A stretch of DNA of 64,000 nt from Ipomoea triloba (Eukaryota; Streptophyta; Magnoliopsida; Solanales; Convolvulaceae): positions 11,204,586 to 11,268,585 of the forward strand of contig NC_044923.1 in NCBI RefSeq assembly GCF_003576645.1. The letters run 5' to 3'. Numbering within the stretch: the stretch's first letter is position 1; every line of letters begins with the position of its first letter. Positions 35,001-47,822 of this stretch are shown here, piece by piece. Below the pieces are notes generated by a model that ran no database searches, was not told where the DNA came from, and saw only the letters and a list, made by a program, of their open reading frames with translations. Position numbers and translations under genes: made by a program.

Positions 35001-35688
35001 AATATGCGCAGCATGTTTTAATTGTCGAGTTTTGAGTGTTCGAGAAGATGGTGGCATATTATATTATGAGATCAAAGATGACAGTGATAGAAAGTTTGCT
35101 ATGGAGCACAATGTAACTGAAAAGAAAGCTGTTTGTAGTTGCAAGATGTTTGGAAGAATTGGATTGTTGTGTAGCCACACTTTTGTGCTTTTTAAGGATT
35201 TGAACTTTGATAAAATCTCTATGAAATATGTGCTGAATCGATGGACTAAGGATGCATCCTTAAAGCCTATCTTCCATATTGATGGTCTCACATTTTATCA
35301 AGGTGCAGGAATGGATGAGAGGAAGGTGTTGTTAGCACAATTGTGGGGTGATATGCAGTGTTGTATTGGTCTAGCAGAAGAAGCAAAAATGGATAAATTG
35401 GTTGAATTTGCACAAGTGATTAAACAACAAAAATTGATATTGATGGCAGAACAAGCTGATTTATCCCCTACTCATAGGAAGAATGCAGTCATAGAGTCTT
35501 TTTTTGAATCATCTAAGCCTTCCGAGATCTCTATTCCACCACCAAGAAAAGCAAAAAATAAGGGCAGTGGTAAGCGTATGAAAGGGAAAAAGAAGTTAGC
35601 AATCGATGTATCAAAGAAAGGTTTAAGAAAATACCACACGTGTAATGCTTACTTAGAAAATAACAAGAGACATGACAGTAGGAAGTAG
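32074..35688 (+). pseudogene. FAR1-type MULE transposase, copy 1
   Basis: Likely gene structure: mini-exon 32074-32083 (ATGAATGAAG|GT), a 1.3-kb intron of tandem repeats, then exon 2 from 33377. The FAR1 DNA-binding domain is clear: AVSFYKNYAAKVGFDIRSSS, then RTGCKARIVFK and FEERHNH. A TGA stop at 33936-33938 lies where copy 2 has Arg. The region with the first catalytic Asp (FDATY in copy 2) is lost around 34190-34240. The MULE domain resumes after an intron acceptor at 34281: VIVTDQDPTMRQAI and RRFCMWHIMCKVGEKVG. A frameshift near 34740 precedes GLLRTTSRSEGENGVF and the SWIM finger CSCKMFGRIGLLCSH. The tail is basic (KNKGSGKRMKGKKK). Not functional. Confidence 0.9.
32270..33310. repeat. Tandem array of about 220-240-bp units, GTGCAC-rich (intron of copy 1)
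   Basis: Each unit carries gcacaaaaatgtgctctgtatggcaagaaaa-like and aaatatttgcactatatgag-like segments. Four to five diverged copies run through the intron 32084-33376. The same units recur downstream of the transposase (35780-36597). Confidence 0.85.
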
Positions 35689-35722
35689 GAACAAGCTGAT
35701 TTATCCCCTACTCATAGGAAGA
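35451..35722 (+). repeat. 33-bp direct duplication at the end of transposase copy 1
   Basis: aacaagctgatttatcccct plus actcataggaag occurs at about 35452-35483 inside the coding region and again at about 35690-35721, just after the stop. Identity is perfect over about 32 bp. Confidence 0.85.
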
Positions 35723-35779
35723 GGATTGACCATTTTCATATTTTTTAATGCCAAAACAGTATGAATTACAACATTTTAA

Positions 35780-36597
35780 AAAGACGAATGAATATTTTAC
35801 TGTTAGGTTTAAATATTTGCACTGTTTGGTTTAAATATTTGCACTATATGAGTAGAAATCATGCACTACAAGTTATTATCAAAAAAAAATGTGAGTTCTA
35901 TGCAATTCCATTTTGATATAGCAATAAGAATGTGCACTGGTAGGCATAAAAATATGCTCTATATGGAACAAAAATGTGCACTATAAGCATACAACTAATC
36001 TAAAACAAGTTTAATAAACTGAACTCTAAGGATTAACTATGTGCACTTTTAGGTTGAAATATTTGCACTATTAGGTTTAAATATTTGCACTATGCCGGTA
36101 AAAATCATGCACTATAAGTTATTATCAAAAAATTTTGTGAGTTCTATGCAATTTCACTTCATATATGCATAAGAAAGTGCACTGTTAGGCACAGAAATTT
36201 GCTTTATATGGCAAGAAAATGTGCACTATAAGCATAAAAATAACCTAAACCATGGTTAAAACATTGAACTCTAAGGATGAACTATGTGCACTTTTAGGTT
36301 GAAATAGTTGCACTATTAGGTTTAAATATTTGCACTATACGGGTAAAAATTATGCACTACAAGTTATTATCAAAAAAATGTGAGTTCTATGCAATTTTAC
36401 TTCATATAGGCATAAGAAAGGGCACTGTTAGGCTCCAAAATTTGGTCTATATGGCAAGAAAATGTGCACTATAAGCATACAACTAATCTAAAACATGTTT
36501 AGTACCCTGAACTCTAAGGATAAACTATGTGAACTGTTAAGCTAGAATAGTTGCACTATTAGGTTTAAATATTTGCACTATATGAGTAAAAATTTTG
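35780..36597. repeat. Tandem array, second block (same family as 32270-33310)
   Basis: Three to four units of about 220 bp with tttaaatatttgcactat, aatgtgcactataagcatac and gagttctatgcaatt. The last unit stops abruptly after gagtaaaaatttt at about 36595, marking a rearrangement or insertion boundary. Confidence 0.88.
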
Positions 36598-38591
36598 TTG
36601 GGATAATATTGATGGAGAAAAGTTTTAGCATAGCATAATTTTTGTTATGACTATTGGAGATTTTTGGTCTTGGGTGTGTGCATATGGACTGAATGAAGAT
36701 GGATGTGGTGTGTGCCATATGGAAGAGTTTTTTAATGGCAAAACAATGCTGGAAACTGCTGTGTGTTGTTGTTGTAATATTGGGGAAGAATAGTAATAGA
36801 ATATCATAATACTGGTTTATGAATAGTGGAGTATTTGAGATTTATGGACTAGAGTGTGTGCATTTGATGTGGGTAATATGTGCCCATAATTTACGTGTTG
36901 TGTGCCACCTGTGAGATTTTGTTGGCAGGAAAAAATGGTGTAAAATGGCTTGTTTTGTTGTATTCGAAGTGGTTATTGATTTGGAATCGTATTTTTTATC
37001 AGCTCCATATAGATTTATGTTTAGAAATAATGTTTGGTTTAGTAATATAAAGTTTGGATTTATTGTTCTTGGTTATGTTATTTAGTCATGTGCTTTTATG
37101 ATGCGTGAATACTGATTGTGCAAGGTGAATTATTGATATATTCTAAGCCTGAAAATTTTAAACGTACAACCTGATGCAGAGGAAGGGAATATTGAGTCAT
37201 CCAGTGTACATAGTTGGCAAGGAGAGGCTAATTATTTTATCCCGGATTGTGTGGAAACGAAAAAACTGTACATCAGGCAACATTTCGCATCAATAGAAGA
37301 AAGTGTGGCATTTTATAAACAGTATGCAGTTGAAGCCGGATTTGATGTAAGATGCAGCATAGTGAGGAAGAACAGAGAAGGATATGTAGAAGTTAGGTAT
37401 TTACTTTATTCACGGGAAGGACACACAATGAGCACTAATGATGGGACCAATTCTAAAGGTGAGGATGCCACACCAAACACAAAGGCACGATGATGCGTGT
37501 CAAACCGGGTGGGGTGTAATGCTAGGTGTGTCATTAGGCGACGAAAGGATGGGGTCTACGTAGTAAATATTTTTGAAGAAAAACACAACCACTCCCTGTG
37601 CTCAGAGTCCAGTAGAATGTTCCTGAAGATAAACCGTTCGTTTGATATTCGCCACCAAGAATTCATATCAGCATGTGCGAGAGCTAACATAGGAACATCT
37701 AAAGCATTTGAACTATGCGCAGAATTAATAGGTGGTTTCTATAAAGTGGGTGTGACTTGTGTGGATTTTAGAAATTGCAAGAGAGACGTCAATGCATATC
37801 TACATGAAGCTGATGCACAAGCAGTGATAGACAAGTACAGGAAAAAACAGTTACTGTTTCCAACATATACCTTTGAATACGATACAGATGAAGAACAACA
37901 GCTACGAATGTTATTTTGGGCAGACCCAATAGCCAAGGAAAACTACCAAAGATTTGGAGATATGGTATCTTTCGATGCTACATACAGCACGAACAGGTGA
38001 ATGACCGGATATTATGCTAATATTGATTTATGTGATGCATTGTGACTATGTACGATATATTGTGTGCATAATAGGTTATAATTGAATGCAATGTATAAAA
38101 AATTAAAATTCCAAATGAATTTTGCAGGTACAATATGGTATTCCTGCCATTTACTTGGATTGATAACAACAAGAAGTGCGTGACGTTTGGAGCAGGACTC
38201 ATCTCAAAGGAAGACAAACCATCCTATGCGTGGCTGCTGAATGCATTCAAGCGTTGTATGGGGCACACACCTGCGTGCATAATAACAGACCAAGACCCAG
38301 CAATGAAGGAAGTAATACCCCAGGTTTTCCCGGATACACGTCACCGTTTTTGTATGTGGCACATCATGTCGAAAGTGGGGGAAAAGGTTGGAGTGAAACT
38401 AGCCAAGGACGAAATATTCCGGAGAAAACTAAATGTAGTGGTGTGGAATGAAACTTTGGGTCGTGAAGAGTTTGAGGTCAATTGGCACGCAATAATGGCA
38501 GAATACCAGCTACGAAAAAACAAATGGTTCACCCAACTGTTTGATGTGAGATCGAATTGGATAGAGGCATACTTCAATGACATTTTTATGG

Positions 38592-40381
38592 TGTTGGAAA
38601 AAATAGCATAAAATGGCATTTTAGTGGCTATTTTGTGGTACAAATATATGTGGGGTCCACTTCCGATTTGGGTCGGGTCAAAGTGGATTCGGGTTCTTCG
38701 TAGTCAGACGAAGAGATTGATATATGGTACGCACAAAACGGATAATGGGTGAATGAGAAATTGGTTCTCAAAGTTGACCTATTTGAGTTGGAAAAATGGT
38801 GGGAAAGCTTTGAAGCAAGCTTTTGTCCCACATTGATTTGGGAAGTGGGTTTGCACCACTTTTTATACAAGAGCCTTTCTATGGCTTAGTGAATTGTATA
38901 GCATAGAGGTTTTCTCTCGTGCGCAGGGGGTGTGCAAATCAAACCCCAAAATGAGTTCGAAAAGGCTTGAACTCGTGTGCGCCGGCACGTGCGGACACGA
39001 ATGTCGTTCAGAAAATTGGCTAGCCGTGTGGGCTTAGTTATGCCAAATTTTCGTAACATTTTTGCAACACATAGCTACTGAACTTGGGGTAAGTCCTCGG
39101 TCTTAAGTCTTCGGGACTTAAGGATTCGGGTCTTAAGACTTGGTAACAAGAAGACTCAAGTAGAGGACTTGGTAACAAGACGACTTACTTTTTTTTCTTT
39201 TTTTTTAATCGAACACTGCATTTATTGAATAAAACGAGAGGCCAAAGCCTTACATACGCCTTAGGCCCAAAAGTGACCTAAGGCTCAAAATAATGGTCTA
39301 AAGACCATACAATCATAAAAGGGCCATAGGCCTACAAACCATAAGGGGCAAAGCCCTAAAATCTCAAAAGACTACCATCTAGTCTATCAAATAAATGTCC
39401 AAGAGGACTACAAAAATTAATTGCTAAAATAGCATAAGGCCCATTCGGCCTATCTAATCTATTGAGGCCCAAGCTCATTATTATCCTCCATAAGCCCATT
39501 CTGAACCATAGATCCATACGTCCCCATTCATTATATTCAGCCCAAGTGATCAATTCTGATTTTATTCTTCTTATTGCATTCAGCCTAAAACTCTCCTTTT
39601 AACTCCAGTAGCCCAACACATGAAATGGGCCCAGTTGCTTCAACAATTAATTCCATTCATGAGTCAAAGCCTTTCATCATACTGACCATTACTCATGAGA
39701 CCAACACAAGAGGACTTACTTGAGGAGGGGACTTAGAGTACTAGAGACCAAGAGGGCTCGGTCTTAAGTCTTTGCCCCCCTGGCACTCCTCGGGTTTACT
39801 CCTCGTGTTCTCGTTTGTGATCGTTCAGAGACTTAATTCATCTGTTACAGAATTAATTTCGTATTAATTCTAATTTTTAAATTTTGAATTAAATCTCAAG
39901 TAATGGTCAGTTGTTACAGGAGTTAAAAATCTGATTTAATTATCATATTAATGCCATGATTAATTGCTATTTAATCTTCAACCCCTATATATATTCGTTG
40001 GTGGAAGCAGGAGATTTATATAACTACAACAACACAAGAAAACACACACAACAAATTGTTTTCTCTCTCGAAACTCTGCTTCTACTCCTTTCTTAAACTA
40101 TGTTCATACCTATTGCTCTAGTTCACTGGGTTCATCAGTTTGGGTGCTCAAACTGTGAATCGTAACACGTTTTATCCTGGGAAACCTAGGCTACAACGCT
40201 CCTAGCACTTTTGGGAGGTAGCAAATAAGGTTTTAAGGAAAGAGTGATTCGCTCGACTCGTGTTAACCCTTTCCGTTTATCCCCCTTTCCGTTTATCCTT
40301 TCGTTTTTTCTCATTGTTATTTTCCCAGAAATATTATTTTCGTAGTAATATTTCTAATTATTTCCAAACAGTTTCCCAACA
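38592..40381. mobile_element. Solo LTR inside transposase copy 2 (target duplication TATGG)
   Basis: Begins TGTTGGAAAAA, ends TTTCCCAACA, and is flanked by TATGG at 38587-38591 and 40382-40386. Total 1790 bp, or about 1259 bp without the LINE fragment inside. It has no coding sequence; the right part has a leader-like end (ctctctcgaaactctgcttc..). Size and ends fit a copia-type LTR of the + orientation, but the family is not fixed. Confidence 0.9.
39191..39706 (-). mobile_element. 5'-truncated LINE 3' end inside the solo LTR
   Basis: The minus strand ends in an A-rich tail (T run 39189-39208 on +) preceded by ttcaataaatgcagtgttcg, a typical plant LINE 3' end. Flanks caagacgacttactt (39176-39190) and caagaggacttactt (39707-39721) form a 15-bp target duplication with one mismatch. 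The 516-bp body has no recognisable protein. Confidence 0.85.
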
Positions 40382-41488
40382 TATGGGTGGGCTAATGCGA
40401 ACAACCTTACGATCCGAGGCAGAGAACAGTGTATTTGGGGCATGTATCAATGAGCACGGAACACTGCTAGAGTTTTTCACACAATTTGAAAGTGCGATTA
40501 AATTGCAACGTCACAAGCAAGAAAGATTAGATGCAGAGTGTGAAGCATCACTCCCACCTACAAAGACACCATTAATGATTGAGAAGCAGTCAACCTCTGT
40601 ATACACAATTACCATGTTTTATGATGTGCAGTCGGAGATATTCGAAGGGTGCTTTTCATGCAAAATCACAAGCAAGGAACAAACAGATGAGAAGTATGTG
40701 TATAAAGTCAAGGAAGGGCACACAAAGATTTTCAATGTGAAATACGTAAGAGAACATATGGAAGTAGAGTGTTCATGTGGCAAGTTCAACAGGGTTGGGA
40801 TTTTATGTAGGCACGCTTTTGTAGTGCTAAAGGACAATGACGCAGATATGATTCCAACAAAGTACATACTACCCAGGTGGAAAAAAATGCATGCGTACAG
40901 GAAACAAGCAGTACAAGCAAAGGAGTAAGTGCCAGATGCAGTACAGAAGAAGAAAATAGCAAACTAGCATCAAAACTGTGTAAAGAGTTCTACAACTACT
41001 TGGCACTATCGAAGGAAAACACAATAGAGATGCAAGAAATGCTGACCTTTATGCTGGAACACAAAGAAAAAATGGTGAAGAGCAAAGGAAAGGCACAGGA
41101 CAAAAGCAAGAATAGTGCGTTACTGGAAACATTTTATGGGGCACAAACAAGCAGTATCATAACAGTCAAGCCACCACAAATGTCAAAAAACAAAGGAAGC
41201 GGAAAGCGATTGAAGAGTGCTCGTGAAAAAGCGGTAGAAAAAAAAAACAAGACGGGCGACAATGCCGTTATTGTGATCAACAACCAGCACACCACGACTT
41301 TCGTAACTACCTGCTGAACCCAAATTCAAAGGAGAATATGAAGAACAAGGGGAAAGAATAGCAAGTGAGTTATGACTTGCGACTGTAGATGAAAACTACT
41401 TTATCTATTTATAATTCTAAAACTATTTATATTTATTGTTAAGAGTGATGTTGGTATTTGCATTCGTGGATTGACAAATTTAATTTGG

Positions 41489-42030
41489 GCCATTATTAAA
41501 AGTTAACTTATAAATGTTGTGCAATATTTACAAAATTAGAGGGGTCATAAAAAAATTCATTATTTAACTAGTTTTGTGGTTGGTCAGCTAAGATCTAGTG
41601 CCTAATTGTAAAATAATAGTATGGTTTGTGCTATTTGTGCATAATCACATAAAATGGTGTGCCAGTGACATATAAACCATATGCCGTAGTGCACATTGAC
41701 AGAGTATTGTGTGTCGTGGCGTATGAAACATATGCCAAACACATTAATAAAGTGTGCCATTATCGTGAATAAGGTGTGCAAATGACATTCGCACACCTAA
41801 TTATAGAATAACAAAATTATTAAATGGGCATTATTAAAAGCGTACTTATAAATGTTGTGCAATATTTACAAAATTAGAGCGGTCATAAAAGAATTCATTG
41901 TTTAACTAGTTTTGTGGTTGAGCAGTTAATATCGAGTGCCTAAGTCTAGAGTATTAGTATGATTTGAGCTATGTGTGCATAGTTACATAGTATAGTGTGC
42001 CAATGACATATAAAATATATGCCACAGTGA
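41489..42030. repeat. About 200-bp direct repeat, 2 copies (41489-41690, 41826-42030)
   Basis: Both copies share cttataaatgttgtgcaata, tttacaaaattagag, ttaactagttttgtggttg and gtgtgccartgacatataaa. They lie between the two convergent genes, so they are in the shared 3' region. gtgtgcc words occur throughout. Confidence 0.85.
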
Positions 42031-45000
42031 CTTATGGAACATATCCCAAAATGTGATTAATAATAAAAGCATTCTGGGTGCCCAACACATTATTACCGTG
42101 TGTCGTTACTCGTTATCATGAATAAGATGTGCAAATGACATTTACTCGTGTGCCAATAACATTTACGCCATGAACATGATGTGAATAAGAATAGAATAAC
42201 TTGTGTGGCGAACCATTTAGTATCCAGAGTGCGTACGACATATCATAAACCAAACTATATCCAAAACAGAAGTAGTTGCATGCCCAAAGTATTACCAAAG
42301 TGTTTCAAACAGTAAAATAAACATGATCGCAATCCCATATGTAATGAACAAAAGAACACAAAACCAAAGAGAACATAATGATGTAGGGCGATCAAGTGCC
42401 AGCGGAAGACCTTGATTGAAAGGCGAGTGCACGCGCAACATTGCTGGTACGGTGTGCGTTAACATCAGTAGTGCAAATCTCCTTTATATAATGCAAAAGT
42501 AGGCGATTAAGCTCTGACCTATCACCCTTTGTTAAACCTCAAACCCAGCTATTTACACCTTCCCCGTAATAACTCTCCATGTGCCTCATGACGTAAACCC
42601 CACAATCGATTTTGTTCCTATGGTCCCGCCACTTCATCTGCATCCTTTCAGTTACCAAATTCATGCACAACCCAGCCTTGAAAGGCTCACCCTCTCATTT
42701 AAAATACTCATGCAACAGCAATTTCTAAACAATAGGTAAATATTACAATGTCAAAACTCTAAACAAGTAAAGGTAAAATATAGTATAGGCAAGTGTAAAC
42801 AATCGCATACCACATTATCTGGAGTATCACCATATTTTTGCGCAGTTGACTCAGGTGAGGCAAAGTTGTCAATAATTTCGAGACGTCCAGTTTCAAAGTC
42901 AGCGCACAATAAGTAGTAATGTTCTTTCTCAAGGATAGGGAAGAACAACTGAAACAGAATGGAATAACCCAAAATGAAAAGGCCGGGGAACAAGTAATGA
43001 CAACGTAATATTAATAACAAGTAATAAATAAGTGTAGACACAGTTTAACACACACATGGGCACTCAAAACAAGCATTAATTGGCACACATGAAAGATGTT
43101 CTTACAAGATTAACAAAACTCCACTACTTGTAAGGTCCAATAGCAAAATCAAGGCCCAAATCGTCCCTAAAAAGAGACATTTTGTGGATGTCTATTTCGT
43201 GTAGCTTTAAACCAACAGCAGTGTTAATCTGTGACGAAAACCAAAAGTATAAAACAACCATTAACATCAATGACTGGTAATGAAAACATGTTGAAATAAC
43301 ATATTTTTTTGCAATAAAAATAAACAAAGAAAAACACCGTGGTTAAAGGGGAGGCAAAAACCCTAGCTGGTGCAGTAGGTGGCTTAGTCCGCTCACGATG
43401 ATTCAGAATATATGACCAGGCATTAATCACAGAAATAGTAACCTCCATCCCACTACCCAAAGACCGAAGATCCTCCCGACAAACAGTCCGACCATTATAA
43501 GAAAATAAAAACTCTTGCCTACAATGAACAGTTATATTTTTAATTAAAACGAACACAATGTTGGACATTAGTAAAACCATTTATATGAAATGATAACTTA
43601 CACAGAGTGTCACTCCCAGCCTGAAGCACCCAGTTTGCGAAATGTGCATCATCAATTAAAGTATGAGACGTGTGTACATGATCCGAACCAACACAAACGG
43701 GTCGAATGGAATCCACAACAGGACGAACGGGCCTAACTGCCTTCAGTGGAGCACCACAATCAGGAGAACGAGTGTCACGGTGCACAACCTGTCACACGAC
43801 AAGAAAAATTAGGCACACAACGAAGTAGTGAAGTCGAAGGAGAAAAAAACCCACCTCAACGGGTGTAACAAACTCTTGAGCTTCAACAGCGTCACTAACT
43901 ACACGGCCAGAAACGTTCACAGGGTCTACAGATTGGACATGCTAAAATAAAAACAAATAAAAAAATTACTTGCAACAAACACGGGAACATAAAGACCAAA
44001 AGGCACAAACATTCATGCAGCACCACTAAATATGACACACAAAAACCTTATATGAAGCACATAATACTAGCTATTACGTATGATAATGGACCAACAAAGC
44101 ACAATAACAAATAATATCCCTTATTAAGAATAAAGCTTACCCGCTCGATGAGAACATCAACACCTACATTATGGACAATATGGCCTTCATTAACTACACG
44201 GCCAGAAACATGGACATGGTCTACAGATTGGGCATGCTAAAATTAAGATAAAAAAATTAGTCGCATGCAATACGGTAGCATAAAGACAAATATAATCAAC
44301 AGTTATTCATTACAACTGACAACGGCACACAAAACTTGTTACCTGGCACATGATACTAAATTATACGAGTAATAGTGAAAACACAAGAACAAAAGAGGAA
44401 AAAATATATAATTTTGGATATAAAAAAAAAAAAAAAAAGTACCCGCTCACTGGCGCAACCATGGGGTGTATGGTCTTCATTAATGCCCCTAGCAATATTA
44501 GACACATCAGCCCAACCATCTCCACCCATATCTTGCAAAATGCCTAGGCTAAAAGAAGGAATGTCCCCCAAAGTAGGCCTCTCCAGTATAGCACGCCCGA
44601 CCTCGGCTAACGCACGGATGTTATCCGGGTTATTCCAAAACTCATCATCATACTGTGTGAATGTCGGTTGAGATGATTGACCATCACTCGTAACAGGAAT
44701 GGAAAAGTGCTGCTTCAACCCCGTAAGTATCTGATTAACGTCTAAAAGCTGTCGAAAATTGACATCCCCGCTTGCAACGACATTAGCCTCATTCACCAAT
44801 TGAACAATACAACGGATGCATCTCGCAAGCTCAGCAGTCTTGTCAGCCAGCCGCTCAAGTATTGACTACATGCAACAAACAAGAACGCATAATGCCATAA
44901 TTTTAAAAAGTAAATATGGAATAAATATTACAATAATACAGGAGCACATAATGGTAAGTGCAGCAATAAAACCTTTTGTGGACGAACAGGAGCAGAAGAC

Positions 45001-46313
45001 GGCCCAGCCGAATCACCACCGGGCGCTGCAGCGGACAGGCGAACAAAAGGAAGCTCAATCTCCCCAGTTCCAAACTCACCTAGCCGAATCTCTACGATCT
45101 CACGAGCACGAAGCACCTCCCATGTCAACCCACGAAAAGCAGGGATATCCCGGGGCACAGCACGCACCGCTGGGCGAACTCGATCACAATACAATACCTA
45201 ACAAATGACCCCCGAGGGCCCAAAATAGAAATGTCTTGAAAATAGCAAATACAAAAAAAACACCATCACACAAAAACCTAAACTAGTAAAAAAAAACTCA
45301 TAATTAAGAATAGAATAGGACCCGTAAATCGTGTATCGTTGCCTGCGCACCACAGAGCATGAGTAGAGACGAGCTCCTCGATCAAGAACCGATACCAGTT
45401 CAAATGAGGCACAGCAACGACATCGTCTACATGGTGAAACACACTTTGATTGCAATACCCATTACTCATGCAAGATATAAGTGTTGAAATCAACAGAACC
45501 ATAAACTGTCGTTTAAACCACAACCCCCCATCAAGATCTTGCTGAATAAAAGCTGACACCTCAGTCGGTGTAACATCATGACGATCTTTCCCAAAATCAG
45601 CAGGCCACTTATTAAGCACCTTACTCTTCGCATATCTATCTCGACGAGTAATAACAATATCACCGCGTGGGAATCCAAAGATGGACTGCACTTCCTCCTC
45701 CCCACCGGTAAAACCTCGCCCTCACCCAACTGAATACACATCCTCTCAGCATCAAACTTTGACAACAACCACCTACCCAACCGAACTGGCAACTTATTAA
45801 TCTTGAGCTCAAGAATAGCACCAAAACCCAACTCAATAATGTCCTTCTTCTGTTGCGTAGTGAGATCCTCCAAAGCCTTAGCCAAAATGGAAGGCTGCAC
45901 CCTAAGTGAGGCACGAGGAAACCTTTCTCGTTCCTCCGTAGTTAACACATTATTCGAGGGTTCACGTGGTGGTTCCTGACTATTCCTTTGTAACGATGGA
46001 ACAGGGACTTCAACAAAATCGTCATCATCATCATGGGATATTGAAGAAGACGCCACCACCGTGCAACCCTAGCCCTTTTAGCTGCCATCAATAAACCATA
46101 CAAACATAAAAATCAAAGCGTGCCACAAAATATATTAAAGGGAACAGAAGAACAAAATTAATATCAAAAGCTACCTTAGCGTTATGCACATAATAACCAC
46201 AGTTGTGGCACATAGGTTAACCCAACTTGGCATAACAACCCTATGCCAGAACAAAGCAAAAAGGGAACAAATCGGAGTGGGAGAGCATCATAGTTGAACA
46301 AAAAAGAATACAT

Positions 46314-47262
46314 AAAAGAAAGACCAATGAAAATAAACATGTGAAATCTATATATCCATACTACCACATTGGCATACAAATATAACTCACTTGGAACACA
46401 AAAAATGACACACAATACTTGCTCTCTTCTACGCCTTCAAATCATAATATTAAAAAACACCATATGAGGCACACATCCAATATTAAAGAGGCACACATCC
46501 AAACTAAAACTGCAATACATAATATAAATAACTACTATTTAACATAATTAATAACGTACACAACCAATCAAGAACTAAAGGTAAAAAACAAATCAGAACA
46601 CGGGTAAAAACACCATACCCTACAAACCCTAATCTAATGATTTTACAAAATGTGCCTACTCATAACTAAGAATACATAAAGAGAGACAACTTTAATTTAA
46701 AGAGACAACAAAAACAATACATAAAAGAAAGACCAATGAAAATAAACATGTGAAATCTATATATCCATAATACCACATTGGCATACAATTACAAATCACT
46801 TGGAACAAAAAAATATGACACGCAATACATGTTCTCTTCTATGCCTTTCAATAGTAATATTAAAAAACACCATATCAGGCACACATCCAATATCAAAGAG
46901 GAACACATCCAAACTGAAACTGGCATACATAATATAAAGAACTACTATGTAACAAAATTAATAACATACACAACCAATCAAAAACTAAGGAAAAAAAAAA
47001 CATAACATGGGTAAAAACACCATACCCTACAAACCCTACACTAATGATTTTAATCCCCCCCCCCCCCACCATATGAGGCACACATCCAATATTAAAGAGG
47101 CACACATCCAACTCTTACTGGCATACCTAATATAAATAACTACTATGTAACATAATTAATAACATACACAAGCAATCAAAAACTACATGAAAAAAAAAAA
47201 TCAGAACATGGGCAAAAACACCATACCCTACAAACCCTACTCTAATGATAAAGAAATCTATA
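46314..47262. repeat. Tandem repeats in the large intron of the Ulp1-type gene
   Basis: A unit of about 410 bp starting aaagaaagaccaatgaaaat occurs at 46314 and 46725. A shorter sub-unit starting ggcacacatccaatatt occurs at 46465, 46878 and 47077. The motif ggcacaca is frequent and is the complement of the gtgtgcc words around 36650-36910 and 41600-42100. Confidence 0.88.
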
Positions 47263-47671
47263 ATATTATCTGAGGATGTACAATGTATAAACTTCGTGTT
47301 TATGTAAATCACAGTAGAAAAAAAGACTTTTTTTTTAAAATCATAATCCGTATTATTTAATAATACTATTCTGGTTCTACATACTCCATAGTAGCTATTT
47401 TAGTCCATTAATGTATGATGATCAAGGAGTACATTTGCAATACTGGTGGTAAACGATTAGTCTCACAGATGCACCATAGCAACAAAAATATTACATATAC
47501 TAATCTTATACCCGTACATATAACAAGAGGAAAACACTACAAACATACTTAATAACATACAAAATCAAATCAAAGACTGAAAAAAAAAAAAAAAAACCGA
47601 CCAGCCCAAGGAAAAAAACCCTAACCCCCACCCCCCATATGCGGCCAACGCCGGAAACTAGAACCCACCGC

Positions 47672-47822
47672 TGAAAGCCAAAGCCAACATCCCACCGCCA
47701 CAACACTAGCTATATGCAACCCTACCCCTAATCCCATCACTCGCCGCCGAAAGCCAAAGCCAACATCCCACCGCCACAACACTATATGCAACCCTACCCC
47801 CAACCCCATCACCCGCCGCACC
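47672..47822. repeat. 75-bp tandem duplication
   Basis: gaaagccaaagccaacatcc followed by caccgccacaacac and tatatgcaaccctaccc occurs twice; copy 1 has an extra tagc. Confidence 0.88.

Larger units (their letters stand above)
37180..41317 (+). pseudogene. FAR1-type MULE transposase, copy 2, split by a solo LTR
   Basis: Exon 2 starts at 37180 (GATGCAG|AGG) in the same phase as copy 1. FAR1 domain: SVAFYKQYAVEAGFDVRCSI, RVGCNARCVIRR, FEEKHNH. A TGA at 37491-37493 follows a CGA codon and replaces an expected Arg. The catalytic block MVSFDATYSTNR ends exon 2 at 37996; the intron is 37997-38127. Exon 3 has IITDQDPAMKEVI and RHRFCMWHIMSKVGEKVG. At IEAYFNDIFM a solo LTR (38592-40381) interrupts, and coding resumes in frame with GGLMRTTLRSEAENSVF and the SWIM finger CSCGKFNRVGILCRHAF. 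A frameshift near 40925 leads to the basic tail KNKGSGKRLK. Both catalytic Asp motifs and a conserved Glu are present. Exon 1 was not found. Confidence 0.92.

Noticed and set aside
40925..40941. A GTAAGT..CAG stretch at the frame break of transposase copy 2 that looks like an intron
   Set aside because: It would be only 17 nt long, too short to splice; a frameshift is more likely.
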